From Delphinapterus leucas (taxonomy: Eukaryota > Chordata > Mammalia > Artiodactyla > Monodontidae): DNA of 64,000 nt. The stretch lies in the NCBI RefSeq assembly GCF_002288925.2, contig NW_022098031.1, positions 15,980,202 to 16,044,201 on the forward strand. Reading direction: 5' to 3'. The notes beneath the pieces are model-generated. The model was given only the letters and a program-made list of their open reading frames with translations. It was not told where the DNA came from and did no database searches. The translations under genes were made by a program, and so were the position numbers. Every line of letters begins with the position of its first letter. Within the stretch, counting starts at the first letter, position 1. Of the stretch, positions 41,001 through 56,000 are shown one piece after another.

Positions 41001-44000
41001 ATAATTGCCTTTAAATAAATATATACTGTTTACTTCTCTATATGTTTAATGTAATATTAACAATACCTTAACATAGATTTTATTATTTCTATACTCGATA
41101 AGTGAAATGAGGCTCAAGAGGTCAATAGTTTAACAATGAACAAGATGCAGACAGAATTAAAATAGTACATGTATATCTGTTTCCGCAGTCTAGGCTCTCT
41201 CACTATTATATGCTATCTCCTAAACACCTAACTAAGCAGTGTTGACACACTACAGGACTATGTAAATGGTAAAGTCTTTATTGAAGCTTTACTTCCTAAG
41301 TAAGTAGTACATAAAAATGTTACTACTGTCAGAAAGAGAAAGAAAAATACCATATGATATCACTTATATATGGAATATAAAATACGATACAAATGAACCT
41401 ATGAAACAGAAACAGACTCACACACATAAAGAACAAACTTGTGGTTGCCAAGGGGAAGAGGGGTGAGGGATGGATGGATTAGGAATTTGGGGTTAGCAGA
41501 TACAAACTATTTAGAATTGATAAACAACAAGGTCCTACTGTATATAGCACAGGGAACTATACACAATATCCTATGATAAACCATAATGGAAAGGAATATA
41601 AAAGATAATGTATATATATATGTATAACTGAATTACTCTGCCGTACAGCAGAAATTAACACAACATTGTAAATCAACTATACTTCAATTAAAAAAAAATG
41701 TTACTATGAAAACAACGTTAAAAATCAGTTACCCTTGAGACAGCAGAAGCAAGTGCTCTGCTTCTTCTCAAGTGCTCATGGAACATTCCCCAGGAAAGAT
41801 CATATCTTGGGTCACAAATCAAGCCTTGGTAAATTTAAGAAAACTGAAATCATATCAAGTATCTTTTCCAATCACAACGCTATGAGACTAGATATCAATT
41901 ACAGGAAAAAATCTGTAAAAGATACAAACACATGGAGGCTAAACAATACACTACTAAATAACCAAGAGATCACTGAAGAAATCAAAGAGGAAATCAAAAA
42001 ATACCTAGAAACAAATGACAATGAAAACACGATGACCCAAAACCTATGGGAAGCAGCAAAAGCAGTTCTAAGAGGGAAGTTTATAGCAATACAATCCTTC
42101 CTCAAGAAACAAGAAACAACTCAAATAAACAACCTAACCTTACACCCAAAGCAATTAGAGAAAGAAGAACAAAAAAACCCCAAAGTTAGGGCTTCCCTGG
42201 TGGCACAGTGGTTGAGAGTCTGCCTGCCGATGCAGGGGACACGGGTTTGTGTCCCAGTCTGGGAAGATCCCACATGCTGCGGAGTGGCTGGGCCCGTGAG
42301 CCATGGCTGCTGAGCCTGCACGTCCAGAGCCTGTGCTCCGCAACGGGAGAGGCCACAACAGTGAGAGGCCCGCGTACCACAAAAAAAAAAAAAAAAAAAA
42401 AAGGGGTGCTAGGAAAACTGGACAGCTACATGTAAAAGAATGAAGTTAGAACCCTCCCTTACACCATACACAACAATAAACTCAAAATGGATTAGAAACC
42501 TAAATGTAAGACCGGACACTATAAAACTCTGAGAGGAAAACATAGGAAGAACACTCTTTGACATAAATCACAGCAAGATCTTTTTTGACCCACCTCCTAG
42601 AGTATTGGAAATAAAAATAAACAAATGGGACCTAATGAAACTTAAAAGCTTTTGCACAGCAAAGGAAACTTTTTTTTTTTTTGCGGTACAGGGGCCTCTC
42701 ACTGTTGTGGCCTCTCCCGTTGCGGAACACAGGCTCCGGATGCGCAGGCTCAGCGGCCATGGCTCACGGGCCCAGCCGCTCCGTGGCATGTGGGATCTTC
42801 CCGGACCGGGGCACAAACCTGTGTCCCCTGCATCAGCAGGTGGACTCTCAACCACTGCGCCACCAGGGAAGCCCCAAAGGAAACTTTAAACAAGACGAAA
42901 AGACAACCCTCAGAATGGAAGAAAATATTTGCAAACGAATCAACGGACAAAGAATTAATCTCCAAAATATATAAACAGCTCATACAGTTCAATATTTAAA
43001 AAACAAACAACCCAATCCAAAAATGGGCAGAAGACCTAAATAGACATTTCACCAAAGAAGACATACAGATGGCCAAAAGGCACAGGAAAAGCTGCTCGGA
43101 CTTCCCTGGTGGTGCAGTGGTTGAGAATCCATCTGCCAAGCAGGGGACAAGGGTTCGAGCCCTGGTCCGGGAAGATCTCACATGCCGCAAAGCAACTAAG
43201 CCCATGCACCACAACTACTGAGCCTGCACTCTAGAGCCCGCGAGCCACAACTACTGAGCCTGCATGCCACAACTACTGAAGCTCACGTGCCTAGAGCCCA
43301 TGCTCCATAACAAGAGAAGCCACCACAATGAGAAGCCCACACACCGCAACGAAAAGTAGCCCCTGCTCTCCGCAACTAGAGAAAGCCCGCGCACAACGAA
43401 GACCCAACGCAGCCATAAATGAATAAACAAATTTAGAAATAAAAAAAAATAAGAAGCATGAAGGCTTAAAAACAAAAGCTGCTCAACATCACTAATTATT
43501 AGAGGAATACAAATCAAAACTACAATGAGGTATCACCTCACACCGGTTGGAATGGGCATCATCAGAAAACCTACAAACAACATATGCTGGGGAGGGTGTG
43601 GAGAAAAGGGAACCCTCTTGCACTGTTGGTGGGAATGTAAACTGATACAGCCACTATGGAGAACAGTATGGAGGTTTCTTAAAAAACTAAAAATAGAACT
43701 ACCGTATGACCCAGCAATCCCACTGCTGGGCATATACCCTGAGAAAACCATAATTCAAAAAGAGTCATGTACCACAGTGCTCATTGCAGCTCTATTTACA
43801 ATAACCAGGACATGGAAGCAACCTAAGTGTCCATCAATAGATGAATGGATAAAGAAGATGTGGCACATGTACACAATGGAATATTACTCAGCCATAAAAA
43901 GGAACGAAATTGGGTCATTTGTTCAGATGTGGATGGACCTAGAGACTGTGATACAGAGTGAAGTAAGTCAGAAAGAGAAAAACAAATATCGTATATTAAT

Positions 44001-47000
44001 GCATATATGTGGAATCTAGAAAAAGGGTACAGATGAACCAGTTTGCAAGGCAGAAATAGAGACACAGATGTAGAGAACAAATGTATGGACACTAAGAGGG
44101 GGAAAGGGGGTAGTGGTGGTGGTAGGATGAACTGGGAGATTGGGATTGACATATATACACTAATATGTATAAAACAGATAATAAGAACCTGCTGTATAAA
44201 AAAATAAATAAAATTAAATTTAAAAAGAAATCAATTACCCTTCACAGCAGAGTCAACTGAACATTTCTCTTGTATGTACTATTATTTGTTTACTAAATTC
44301 TCCCATAACAAACCTTACAAAAGCCAAATTTCAGCTCAATTTATCAAAATTATTCCAAATACTCTGCTTTTAAATAATTATTTCTTAAATGATATTATTT
44401 AACCCTTCATACAAGGTATAAGTTTGGTACTGAAAAGTCATTTAAATGACTCCTATAGAGTCAAAAGCATAGCATTAGCTTGGCATTCACTCTCATTTGC
44501 AAACAGTGATTTCTAGATTATATAAGGAAGGCAATGACACTTACCAATAAGCCTATTGAAGTTAAACTAATATTAAGTTCTTGGTTATGAAGTCCAAAGC
44601 TACCTGCAACATCTACAACTATCTGCAGGCAAGTGCAAGGCATTGTTGGTAGAAAATCTGTCACAACCAACTGAAGACACTGGAATGCAGTTCGTATCAA
44701 GGATTCTCTGAAAATACAAAAGAAAAGAAATTTATACTCATGTATTTAACAGAAATGCAAGGAAAAATATATACCTTACAATAATTTGAAGTAAAATTTT
44801 AAAATTCGAACAAGAAAATTTTCCCTAACATAGATCATAGAGTACTTCATCATTTACATAAATGTAAAAAAAGATATGATTACTTAAAAATAATTAACAA
44901 ATAAAAATAAAGAAAGTACTCACAGGAATAAGAAATAAAATAAGTAAACTAAAAAAAAAAGAAACTATGTACTAATGCCATATTATTTCTATTGCATCAA
45001 TTACTCAAACAAAACATAGACATTGAATGAAAAAGGGAAATTGGATACAGCTACTTTCTCACCACTGTACCCTCAGTAACTAGCATGGTGCCTAGCACAG
45101 GAGAATACACACAATTCACTCACTGAATGAAAATGAGTTCCTTATTCTTTTATATCTATACTATATTTTATTTAAAATTCTACATCTAGTCTGTAAAAGT
45201 AAAGAGTAATTTTGTATTTCAAATGAAGACAATAAGAAGTATATGGTTTTGGAGAAAAATTCTGGTGGTGAAAAAAATAATAAAAACATTAAAATAGCTA
45301 ACACTTTGAGCATTTACTATATCATATACTTTCTAAGTATTTTACATGTATTAATTAATTTCATCCTTACGACACACTCTATTTTATAACTGTTCGGATG
45401 ATCTAGGCTTTGGCTGATATCTTTCCACTTTAATCATCTTGTATTTTATAGTATATAAGGAAATTTGTTATTACAAATAAATAAGAAAAATTAATTTTCC
45501 ACAGGAGTCTCAAGCATTTCAATCATGTAAAACTCCTAAACTAGTCATCAAAACAAGATAAGTCCTGCCACAGAATTACAGACAAATATATCCAAATGTT
45601 TGCTAAATCTCGCCACTGCAATGTACTACCTTAAATTAAACAAGTCCATACATTTCCTCCAACTGTGCTCTTCCTTCTGTATTCCCTATAATACCACCAT
45701 CCACTGAGCTGCCTAAGTCACAAATCTTGGAGTCATCCCTGACTCTGTCTGCTATTTCTGCCTTCACCCCAACAGTCAATCTATTAAGTAGCTCAAATCC
45801 GTCTCCTATTTCTAGAGAGCGCTGCAGGATTTCCCATTTACCCCTCCATGCTACTGACATAATGAGGTATCTCAAACACATAACAAATCACATCATTCCT
45901 CTGCTTAAAATCCTAAAATTCCTCCCAAATGTACTGAGGATAAGTCCAAATAATTTATAAAGGCATATAAGGTCCTTTATAGTTTTGGCTCTGCCCCACT
46001 CCACAGGCATATACCCCTCCCACTGGAGTCCTATTCTTTTGTAGCATAACAAACTACTCTGTTACTAGGGCTCTAGGCCTTGTTCCTTTTCCACAGGTTT
46101 CTACTTTCAGAGCAGGAACTACTTATCCATGTAATCAGACTAGCTAGCAAGTATAGTATATATAGAGAGGTCAAACACTAAATGCTCATTTACATCTTAC
46201 CAAATTGTTTACCAAAAAGAAACTCAACCTTTGGATGTGTTTCAAAGTTTGTTAGATTGATGCATTTTTCTTATTGTTAAGTAAGAACCTTGTATGCATG
46301 TATAAATGGCAAAGAAACAGCAATTTTTCCATCCTTCCAAAACAAACGTGAGTCCTAAGAATTCCCTATAGCCACTTGAAGGTAGGGTAAGAAAAACTAT
46401 TCTAGATCTTAAACTTAAGCAGGAAGGGCATACATAAAAAATTAACCATCATCCCAAGACTTTAGGAGGGATTCCCTTTCCCTATCACTTTTTGGATGTT
46501 AATTTTAAACACTTACCCTTGATCATTTCTGATTGCTCCCATAACTCCAAGCACTAACGGCCATCCAGGCCCAAGACTGTCTCCCTGACTCTGCAGAATC
46601 TGCAACACACATTCTAATTGCTTGAGTCGGATATCTGGATGGTTAACACTGGACATCTCCTTTAATGGGTTCAGTAAAAGCAACTGCAGCCTCTGAAAAG
46701 GACGCAAGAAGCTAATTAGAAAGAGAAGTCCCAGAACACGGAAAGGCTCTGCTATTGCCTTTCAAGTTTAAATTCACCTCCACTCAGACTGCAATGGTAA
46801 AGAGAATTTTTTTAGTAAAATAAACATTGAAAAAGATTTCTCTAACAGTAATCATTAGCATTATTTTGTCATCTATGTCTTTTTTTTTAATAAGAGAAAA
46901 TAAAAATCAATCTTCAAGATGCTACATTTCAGGATAAATAGGGAGTGATCTTATGTTAAAAGGTATTAATTATAGACACATATATAAATGAATCTCACTA

Positions 47001-50000
47001 AAGGAAATATATCTATATATACCTAGCTCTATTTGGAAAGAAGAAAACAATTCCCAATTTCTAAAATTACCTTTCATTTACTCTAGTAATGCATACCCCA
47101 TGTACTGAAATTTAAAAGTCTCAGTTCTCCTAAAAATGAACAAGTACAGTAGACAAAGATGACATAAAACCACAAAATTTTTTTACTGTTGTAAAGTGAA
47201 AAAAGCACTTTGTTCTATTCTTTTCAGCATTTGAAAGCACTTGCTTCATTTTTAATTTTTTTCTCTCCAAGGATTCATTTATTTGGTTCACTGACTGAAC
47301 AAACATTTATTAAGCTCTCACCATGTGCCAGGTATTAAGCTGGATGCTGAGGATATATACACAAACAGGGCTTTCGTTATAAAAAACTTAAATTGTAGTA
47401 GGAAAAAAATATGAAATCATTAAAATGAAAGCTCTATAAAAATGATCTTCTCTGTCCTGTTCATCATTCTATTCCCAGGCAGCTAAAATACTGCCTGGCA
47501 TAGCATGCACTCAATATTATTTGTTGAGGAAATTTGTAGACTATAACTACATACAATACAGTGAGATAATAGGGCAATGGGAATGGCTATTAAATGCCTC
47601 ATTCCTACTCAATCTTCAAATAATAAAACTTTGGTGTACTTTTTAGAAACTGTATAAGATATATGTGAATGATTATGGGAGTCAGGACAAAGGATTCATG
47701 ACAAAAGTAAACTCTGAAAGTATAAAATAACCTTTAAAAGTATTTAAAAATAAAAATCTATTTTATTGTGCTTTCCTCTTCTGCCACTTGTTTCTCCCAA
47801 TGTAAGGGTAATGAGTGGGAAAAATAAAAATAGAGAAAGGTAAGGACCAAAGGAAAAGAGACTAATAAAGTATGGCCCCCAAATGAAGCCTTGGCACTGC
47901 ATGAAGAGGAAAACTTCTAGACCAGGAGACCAATTCTAGGTAATTTATTAACTTAGTTCAGTGTTATTAACAAGAAAAAATTTTAATACAGATAATCCTA
48001 AAAATCTAGACATTTCAACCTTCTGTAAGAGATCCATGGCCTACAAATAAAATAGAATATTAAGCAACAAGACCCACTTTTAGACTATCATCTATTTGAT
48101 AAATTAAGAAAAGTTACACTTGGGAGAGGATGATCTTACATTAAGTACTTTTAAAAAAGAGGTAAGTTTTTTTTTTTACCTGGTTTTGTGAAAGTGGAGG
48201 ATCATGGTTAAATGTTAATCCTGCTTTAATAAGTGAAGTTAAAGCTTCTGCTCCCCATTCTCTCATTCGAGAGTTTGGATGCTGGCACACCTAAGGGTAC
48301 ACATGTGGAAAAAATTTACTATTTAATTTGTATACTTCAGCTATGCATCACACATCAGTTTGAGAAAAGAAAAATTAAAACATCACATTTTCTATTCTTT
48401 CATATGTAAAAAGTTATATCAAATGTGCATCAATAAAGGTTGAAGAATATATGAAAATATCCAAAAGCTTACCTTCTGAATAAGAGGCAAGAGGAAGCAA
48501 TAGAGAGACAGAAGATAAAAAAATGAAACTAAACAAGTCACAGAAAAGAAAGGATTTCATAAAGGTAAATGATGTCATCAGAATAAACAAAAGCAGCAGA
48601 TACTCAGGTTCCTAATCAGGTCTATCTTCATAATCAAACACTGAGCTAAAATTTGAAAAAACTTATTTTTTGCCATTTGATGAGAATTACATAATGAAGA
48701 AATCTGCATATATTCTTTAATAGCTCATAAAAGTAATCCCAATAAAATGGAGGGAAAAAAGAAAGAAAAGACAAGCACATTTTTTTCCTATTAAGAATAA
48801 TACCTTTCTCAGATTACTAAAATAATGTGAAACAATCACAGCAACCTAAACCTAAACTGCACATAAACATGTATTCCATAGAAGCAGCTGTTATTAAGAA
48901 GCAGCTAATTCTTCAGATTCACCCCAGTCTGAATACAGGAGAAGAGAAATCCAAATAAAATTCCCTGGCATTATTTATAATTAGTGATACCAAATAGGTT
49001 TTTTCCCATTGTAGAAGAGCTACCTCATAATCACAGGAAAGGCTGTAAAGGAGCAGTGTTTAGTATGAAGTCTCAGTGCTAACTGCCTTGAAGTTTCAGA
49101 AGCTGAAGGTGAGGGGATCAAAAGATTACATAATAAAAGAAAGGGGTCCCAAGCTATCAGCTGAAGGAGACTTCAGAGATTTCATTGATATATCACCCAT
49201 TTTCAGTTAAAAAAGTCAACCTATTCCTTCACCAAAACAATTACTATAAAACTTTAGTTCCTGATAAAATATACAGACAGAAGTACAAGGAAAAAAATGT
49301 TAATGCTGATTTTTCTTATGGTTATCCACAATTATTAATTCACTGTGTATGTCTTTATCCTAAACAAAAAGTAAATATAATAATTAAGAAAAAGAGGTTA
49401 CCTCAAGTAGATGGCCAGTTAGAGGTCTCCATAGAATTTCTATTCGGTGCATGTTAACTAGACCAGTTTCTAACAATTTGGCAACAGCAAAAAGAGATGG
49501 TTCCTAGAGAGAAAACATAATACATTTTTATATTATAAGGAGAATTTGAGTATTTCACTTGTAAATAAAACTGAGAATACTGTGAAGAGCATGACTATAA
49601 TTAATATATGATTAATTAGCCGTAAATAGAACAAAACCTCAGTTATCATAAGACAAGCCTTTCTGCCCACCCTCAAGTATCTAGAATAGCTCCTAATTGG
49701 AAAATTTGATTGAGAAGAGAATGCTTTAGTGGGGAAAGAGTGAAAATTCAAAAATTATACCAGACACATAGAATGGCTAGTCTTCTGAGCAGAAGAAAAG
49801 AATTTGTCTATGGACTGAATTGTGACCCCCACCCCCCAAACTTCATATGCTGTAACTCTAACCCCCAGTCTGATGGTATATGGAGATAGGGTCTATATAG
49901 AGGTAATTCAGGTTAAATGAGATCATAAGGGTGGGGCCCCAACACGATAAGATTAATGTCCTTATAAGAAGAAACACCAAAGAGCTTGTGAGCTCAGGCA

Positions 50001-53000
50001 CACTTCTTTTCCCTTTTCTTCCCCCTTTTCCCTCTCCCTTTCCCTCTCTCACTGCCATGTGAGGACACAGTGAGAAGGCAGCCATCTTTCAATCCAGGAA
50101 GAGCGTCCACACCAGAACTGATCATGCTGGCAACCTGATTTTGGACTTCCAGCTTCCAGAACTATGAGAAAATTAATTTTTATAGTTTAAGTTATCCAGT
50201 CTACAGTATTTTGTTATGGCAGGCTAAGCTGACTGATATATATTCTTATTAGTGAAGTCTTCAAATGCTCAGGGTTTATGTGTTAATATCAGGAAATATG
50301 AAAAAAAAAACCAAAAAGCAGAAAGGAGGCAACAGAGATCAGGGGAAAGAAGCGTGGCGTCGAGAAGAGGCAGAGATAAGCATTGTCAGTTTAGACACTA
50401 ACAGAAAAGTTGCAGAGACAGAAGACAAACCGCTTTCCTCAGTCGCTGGCATTTCAACAACAGAAAGGGAGTCAGTGTATCTCATAAGTGGCTAAATTAG
50501 AGTACCTGGTCCATGTGTTATAAGAACAGTTTCAGTAAAAAGATCAAAGGGCAACTATCTCTAACCCAATATTAATAGAGGTAGTAAAATATACTTAAAT
50601 GAAAACTAAGCTAAAACCATGAGAATTTTTTGATGAGTGGCTGTGGTACTTCAAAAGGAGACAATGCATTAGAAAAAACAAAAGGCAACTGAAATTTTCA
50701 AAGCAAATTAAGAGGATAATAGTTTTACAATTTTTAAGGAAAAAGATTACATAATTATTCTATACTCAACATTTTTACAGGGCTGATAAAAATCTATTAT
50801 GGAAATGTGTGATATTATCTTTCTTTCCTAGTAAAAGCCATTGAACCAAGTACCCTGGGGTCTAAGATAAATATAGTCAGGTTGACCCTTCCTGCGTGTG
50901 CTAATGCTGTAGGTACCCTAAAAATGTTCGTGGTAGAAAAATTCACCATTCTAGAGACAATATGATACAGTAGTTAAGACTGATGTCTATGAACTTTTAA
51001 CATGTCAGTACTACCACTTAATAGCTATGTAACCTTGAGTAATTCTTCTTATTGAGGTATAACTGATTTATGATGTTAGTTTCAGGTATACAACACAGTG
51101 ATTCAAAATTTTTATAGATTATATTCCATTTATAGTTACTACAAAATATTGGCTATATTCCCTGTGCCATACAATATAACCTTGTTGCTTATTTATTTTA
51201 TACATAACAGTTTGTACCTCTTAATTCCCTTACCCTATTTGCCCCTTCCTCCTTTCCTCTCCTCACTGGTAACTTACTAGTTTGCTTTTTTTAAATTATA
51301 TTCAGTAGTTTTTTTGGGGGGGTTGTTTTGTTTTGTGGTTTTTTTTGATTCCACATATAAGTGATAACATACAGTATTTGTCTTTCTCTGTCTGATATAT
51401 TTCACTAAGCATAATACCTTCCAGGTCCATCCATATTGTTGCAAATGGCAAAATTTCATGCTTTTTTAAGGCTACTAAATTTTTTTAATCTATGAAATGG
51501 AGATAATAATATACAGAAATGACCTCATGTTAGAAAGTACCTGGCACATAATAAATCCTCATAAATTGCCTAGTATTACTTCCTCCTTTTCCTCCTTCTT
51601 CTTATTCTAATGAGGATACACAGAGGAATCACGTAGCATTTAAAAGAATGTATATGTCCAGACCTCATACCCAAAGATTCTTATGTTCATGAAGCCTAGA
51701 AACTGGCCCTGACTTGTGCATTTTTAAAAAATGCCATACCTGACTTTGATGCACACAAAACTTTGAACCACAAGTGAAGTGGTTAAGAATGGAGCTCTGG
51801 GGCTTCCCTGGTGGCACAGTGGTTAAGAATCTGCCTGCCAATGCAGGGGCCACGGGTTCGAGCCCTGGTCCGGGAAGATCCCAGGTGCCGCCGAGCAACT
51901 AAGCCCGTGCACCACAACTACTGAGCCTGCGAGCCACAACTACTGAGCCCGTGCGCAACAACTACTGAAGCCTGCGCACCTAGGGCCGGTGCTCCGCAAC
52001 AAGAGACGCCATTGCAGTGAGAAGCCTGCTCACCGCAACGAAGAGTAGCCCCCGCTCTCTGAAACTAGAGAAAAAGCCTGCGTGCAGCAATGAAGGCCCA
52101 ATGCAGCCAAAAATAAAATAAAGAAAATAAATAAATTAAAAAAAAAAAAAAAGAATGGAGCTCTGGAATGAGACATATGTGGGTTCAAACCCAAGCTCTA
52201 CCAATTACTAAATAGGTGACCCCAGGCAGGTTATTTAAGCTAGTTTTATATTTCATCTGTAAAAAGGGGTTATTACTACTGAACCTGACAGAGTTGTCTT
52301 AAGTGATTAAATAAAAATACGTTAGTACCTGACATACAGTAAGCAAAGAATAATAGCTTTTTTATTATTTTTGTTGTTGTGATACTGAGTCTGGTAATAT
52401 GCCTGCACAAATATCATCAATATTGCCCCCTTCTAAGAAAGAATTTGCAAGCTTTACCATCAGCTACCTCCTCAACACATTAGCACAAATTCCTGGACTG
52501 AGAACCAAAAATGAGATGACTGGTCACTTTAAAGCCACACCTAAAGGACAATGATATATACATTTTAATTCCTAAGCTATATAACTCACTCAGAACAGCT
52601 GACATTGATAAACTTTAAAAAAAAGTAAAAAATTACAAACATTTCTACTTATTTTAACATCTGAACATTTATAAATTTTTATAGAAAGCACAACTGAATA
52701 ATAAACTGTTTTACACCTCCATAAAAATAATTTTTATAAAGTTCATACTTGAATACTTCTAAAAACTTTTATTTCCATTCCTTATTCACTACATTACTTT
52801 ACAAAATTAAATCCTAAAATGGAGAGATGTGACCCCATTCTCAGGGAAGTCATCTCTATTCCAGTGTATCCATTTTCTCAACATCTGTTCCCCCCAAGCC
52901 TCCCTGAAATATCACATCTACTCCTACAACTCTATTGAAATTATACTCCTCAAGGTGAACAATAAACTAATAATACCCAAATCTATTTTTCTCTCAATCC

Positions 53001-56000
53001 TCATTGATCCCGACTTCATTTTTCTCTTCTGACTTCCATGAACCTGCCCTTTCATACATATATATCTCCTACTGTTCCTTGAATATTCAGCTCCAATCAC
53101 AAATTTAATTTATCTTGATTAGTTTTAATTCATTTTAGTAAAAATATGTACTAAAAAATCTTATGTAACAAGTCAATAAGGATTCAGAAAATAAGTCTCA
53201 TATCACTTAATATCTATACCATTTATTTAGACTCTCTTACCACCTTAACTGCCACTTATCCATGGGCCAAGTGGTTTACATGCTCTTTGAAAGTAGAAAT
53301 CTTACATTTCCTTTATATTTTCTAGCAGAGTGTCATGTACATAGTAAACATACTGTACTTGTTGAGTGACTACATAAATTCTCAAGCCATTACCATATAA
53401 ACTTGCTCATTTCATTAAGGTACTCTATTAAAAATATTATACTTTTGTGTTAAGAATTAATCTTAAGGATGTAGGATTATTGAAGGTATTCAAGAATTTG
53501 ATTACTTCACTGTGTTTCATATTATCCTTGCCTTGATTTGGAGTAAACTATAATATATATTTTCAAATACCTGCATGTTTATGTAATTCTCTACGTGCTT
53601 TAATATACAAAACTTTGTCCTAATAAGATCTTATTGGCTAATCTTTAAATGAATTACATGAGCCAAGATGACAAGCCACAGTACCCAGAATTATAATTAA
53701 GGACTAGGCAGACAACATAATTTTGGATCCTACAGTTGGATATTAAATAAACCATAAGCTGCATTCTCTGCTTTTCTAATTATTTTCTGGGTTTCTTCAT
53801 TTATTTGTAAATGGTCCAAGTACTATATTTATTCATTTTAAAATGTAGAAAGTATTTTATTTTAAATAATTTCTAAGGTATAAATAAACCCACATATTCC
53901 CACGCTTTTCCAAGTTTAACAGAAAATGATATTTTGAGTATAGAAAGAAATGTTCTCAAAAGTACTGTTCTATTCATTTAGTCAACAAACAAAGCAAAAG
54001 TTTAATTTTCAAGGTAGGAAGAATCATTACCTTCAGAAAGAAATGATTAACACCTTATTTTCCAGCCCAACGAAGGCAAGAGGAACTGAGACATATATTC
54101 CTTGATTTAAAACTTGTACTGCTCCAATCATAAGTTGTAGTCATGAGGATTATTGTAACATTTTGGGGAACACATTTATAAATGTGGTGTTGAATTATTC
54201 TTTATAGAAATATTTTTAAAAATATTCAGTACATGAGAGAAATGGACACAATTTAAAATCATAATACATATTGGCACATACCATAAGCCAAAAAATGTCC
54301 TCTTCACTCCCCCTTCAACAAATAACAACCATAAATATAAAAACCCAACAGAACAGGGCTAGCCTACAAGGTATTAGTCCCACTTGTAAAACGCTAAAAT
54401 CATAATGAATATACACCTTATTAAACAAAATAATATACCATATTTAACACAGAAAGGTAGAATATCACACCTTATTATTTCCATAGGCCATATCCATTGC
54501 TTCTAGGGATAAGGAACAAAGTGCATTTATTAAATGATGCAATGATACATCATCAAGATACCTTAAAAAAAAAAAAGGAAGAAATAAGACATTCTGATCT
54601 AAAATATACAGCTAACAATAATGTTTGTATCAATTAAAAAACTGACTCTTACTGTGAGCTTTCAAACAATCTTGAAAGTATGTTGGAAATCACTGGCAAA
54701 TCTGTCATCACTGCTGTTGTTAGAACCTAAGAGGAGAATAAAATTAAATGTAACATATAAACATTTTGCGAAGTACTAATTGAGTAAGAATGACTAGAGC
54801 TTACTGTACTGGGTCCTTCTACAGCTCTCCCAGGTTTCAAGGCACCACCACTACTAGGCTTTAATCCCAGAATCCATACTAGATGCTGTAAAATAAAAAA
54901 AAAAAATCAAAACAAAGAAATTTATAAACCTACAAAAATTCCAGTAACTAAAACTAAAATCAGTAGTAGGTATCTAATAACTAAATATAAATTACTAATT
55001 GATATTCATACAAAAAACTTATTCCACCAAGCATAGGCAGTAGAACAGGCCATTATAAGAAACATCCCATTGCTTTGTACAATATGAGCCATGTCTTTTT
55101 TCTTTTTCTGACTTCTCCTTTTTCATACTTACTGTCTATTCAGGCCTGCCCAAAGGACCGATAGGCACTGGTGAGTTTAACTGTTAGCATTTAGATATAA
55201 AAACAACATTGGCCTCTGACCCAGAGGCTACAACATACCTGTAGAGTTGCCAAGACAAGTTGCCATGATGTTCCAAGAACAGCCCCATGGCAGTGTGCCA
55301 AGTTAAGTAAAGTCCTCATACACTGGATATTTTTGGAAGTTAGCTATATTAAAAAAGGTTATATTTGTAAGAACTGTTATGCATTCTTGAAAATTATAAG
55401 CTTATAAAGAAGTATTAATGTATTCAAATTTTTTTACTAAAAAAACAAAAATATTAAGAAAATAGGCTTGGATGGTTTTGTACAGAACAAATTCATTTGC
55501 TTAAAAGTTGTGTTATCATAGTTGGTTATAATAATGTCACTCCCTATTTATCTAGTTTTTCTAAAAGTATCATTCAGATAAAAGTAAGTATAATGATGAA
55601 TTTTGAGAAACATTAAAAAAGGTATGAAAGATTTCCTTGATAGTTAATTAGTATTACTTGGTTACCAAGAAAAGAAAAAGTACTTTACCATTACTGTCCC
55701 TTGAGGCTGGACTGCTAGCGGTTGACCCACTGCCACAACTTGCTGGTGAGATTCACTTGATGGACTGATCATCATAACACTTTGGCCCTGAATGGAATAT
55801 GCTAGAACACAAAGGAAAACCTAAATAATTAAAATATACTTTTCACGTTGTACTCAAAGTAATATTTTAAAACATTTATCTGATTAAAATAAGTTCAACT
55901 ATGACATTTATTTAGTTACCTATTATCTATATGCAAACATTTTGAAAACTAAGGAGGTGAAAAAACAAAGACAAGTTAGGCAAATATTAAGTAATTTTAT

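Larger units (their letters stand above)
41740..44228 (+). mobile_element. young L1 with three nested SINEs and an internal gap
   Basis: ORF2 sequence from the endonuclease end ('tcaagtgctcatggaacatt') to the 3' UTR ('aaacagataataagaacctg'). A SINE at 42189 replaces about 2 kb of L1. Two further SINEs sit at 42673 and 43098. Its wording is close to recent cetartiodactyl L1s. Confidence 0.9.

Noticed and set aside
41735..42313. 192-codon open frame on the plus strand
   Set aside because: It reads through L1 ORF2 into the adjoining CHR SINE; an accidental fusion.
42605..42889. Several overlapping open frames of 75-115 codons on both strands
   Set aside because: These come from the GC-rich SINE body, which is open in many frames by chance; the same peptides recur at every SINE copy in the window.
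43195..43270. Short direct repeats of 'cacaactactgagcctgc' resembling an array
   Set aside because: They are the internal repeated block of long-form CHR SINEs, also seen at 51910-51970; not a CRISPR or satellite array.
43525..44019. 164-codon open frame on the plus strand as a possible gene
   Set aside because: It is the C-terminus of L1 ORF2 in a broken copy; recorded as an L1 pseudogene only.
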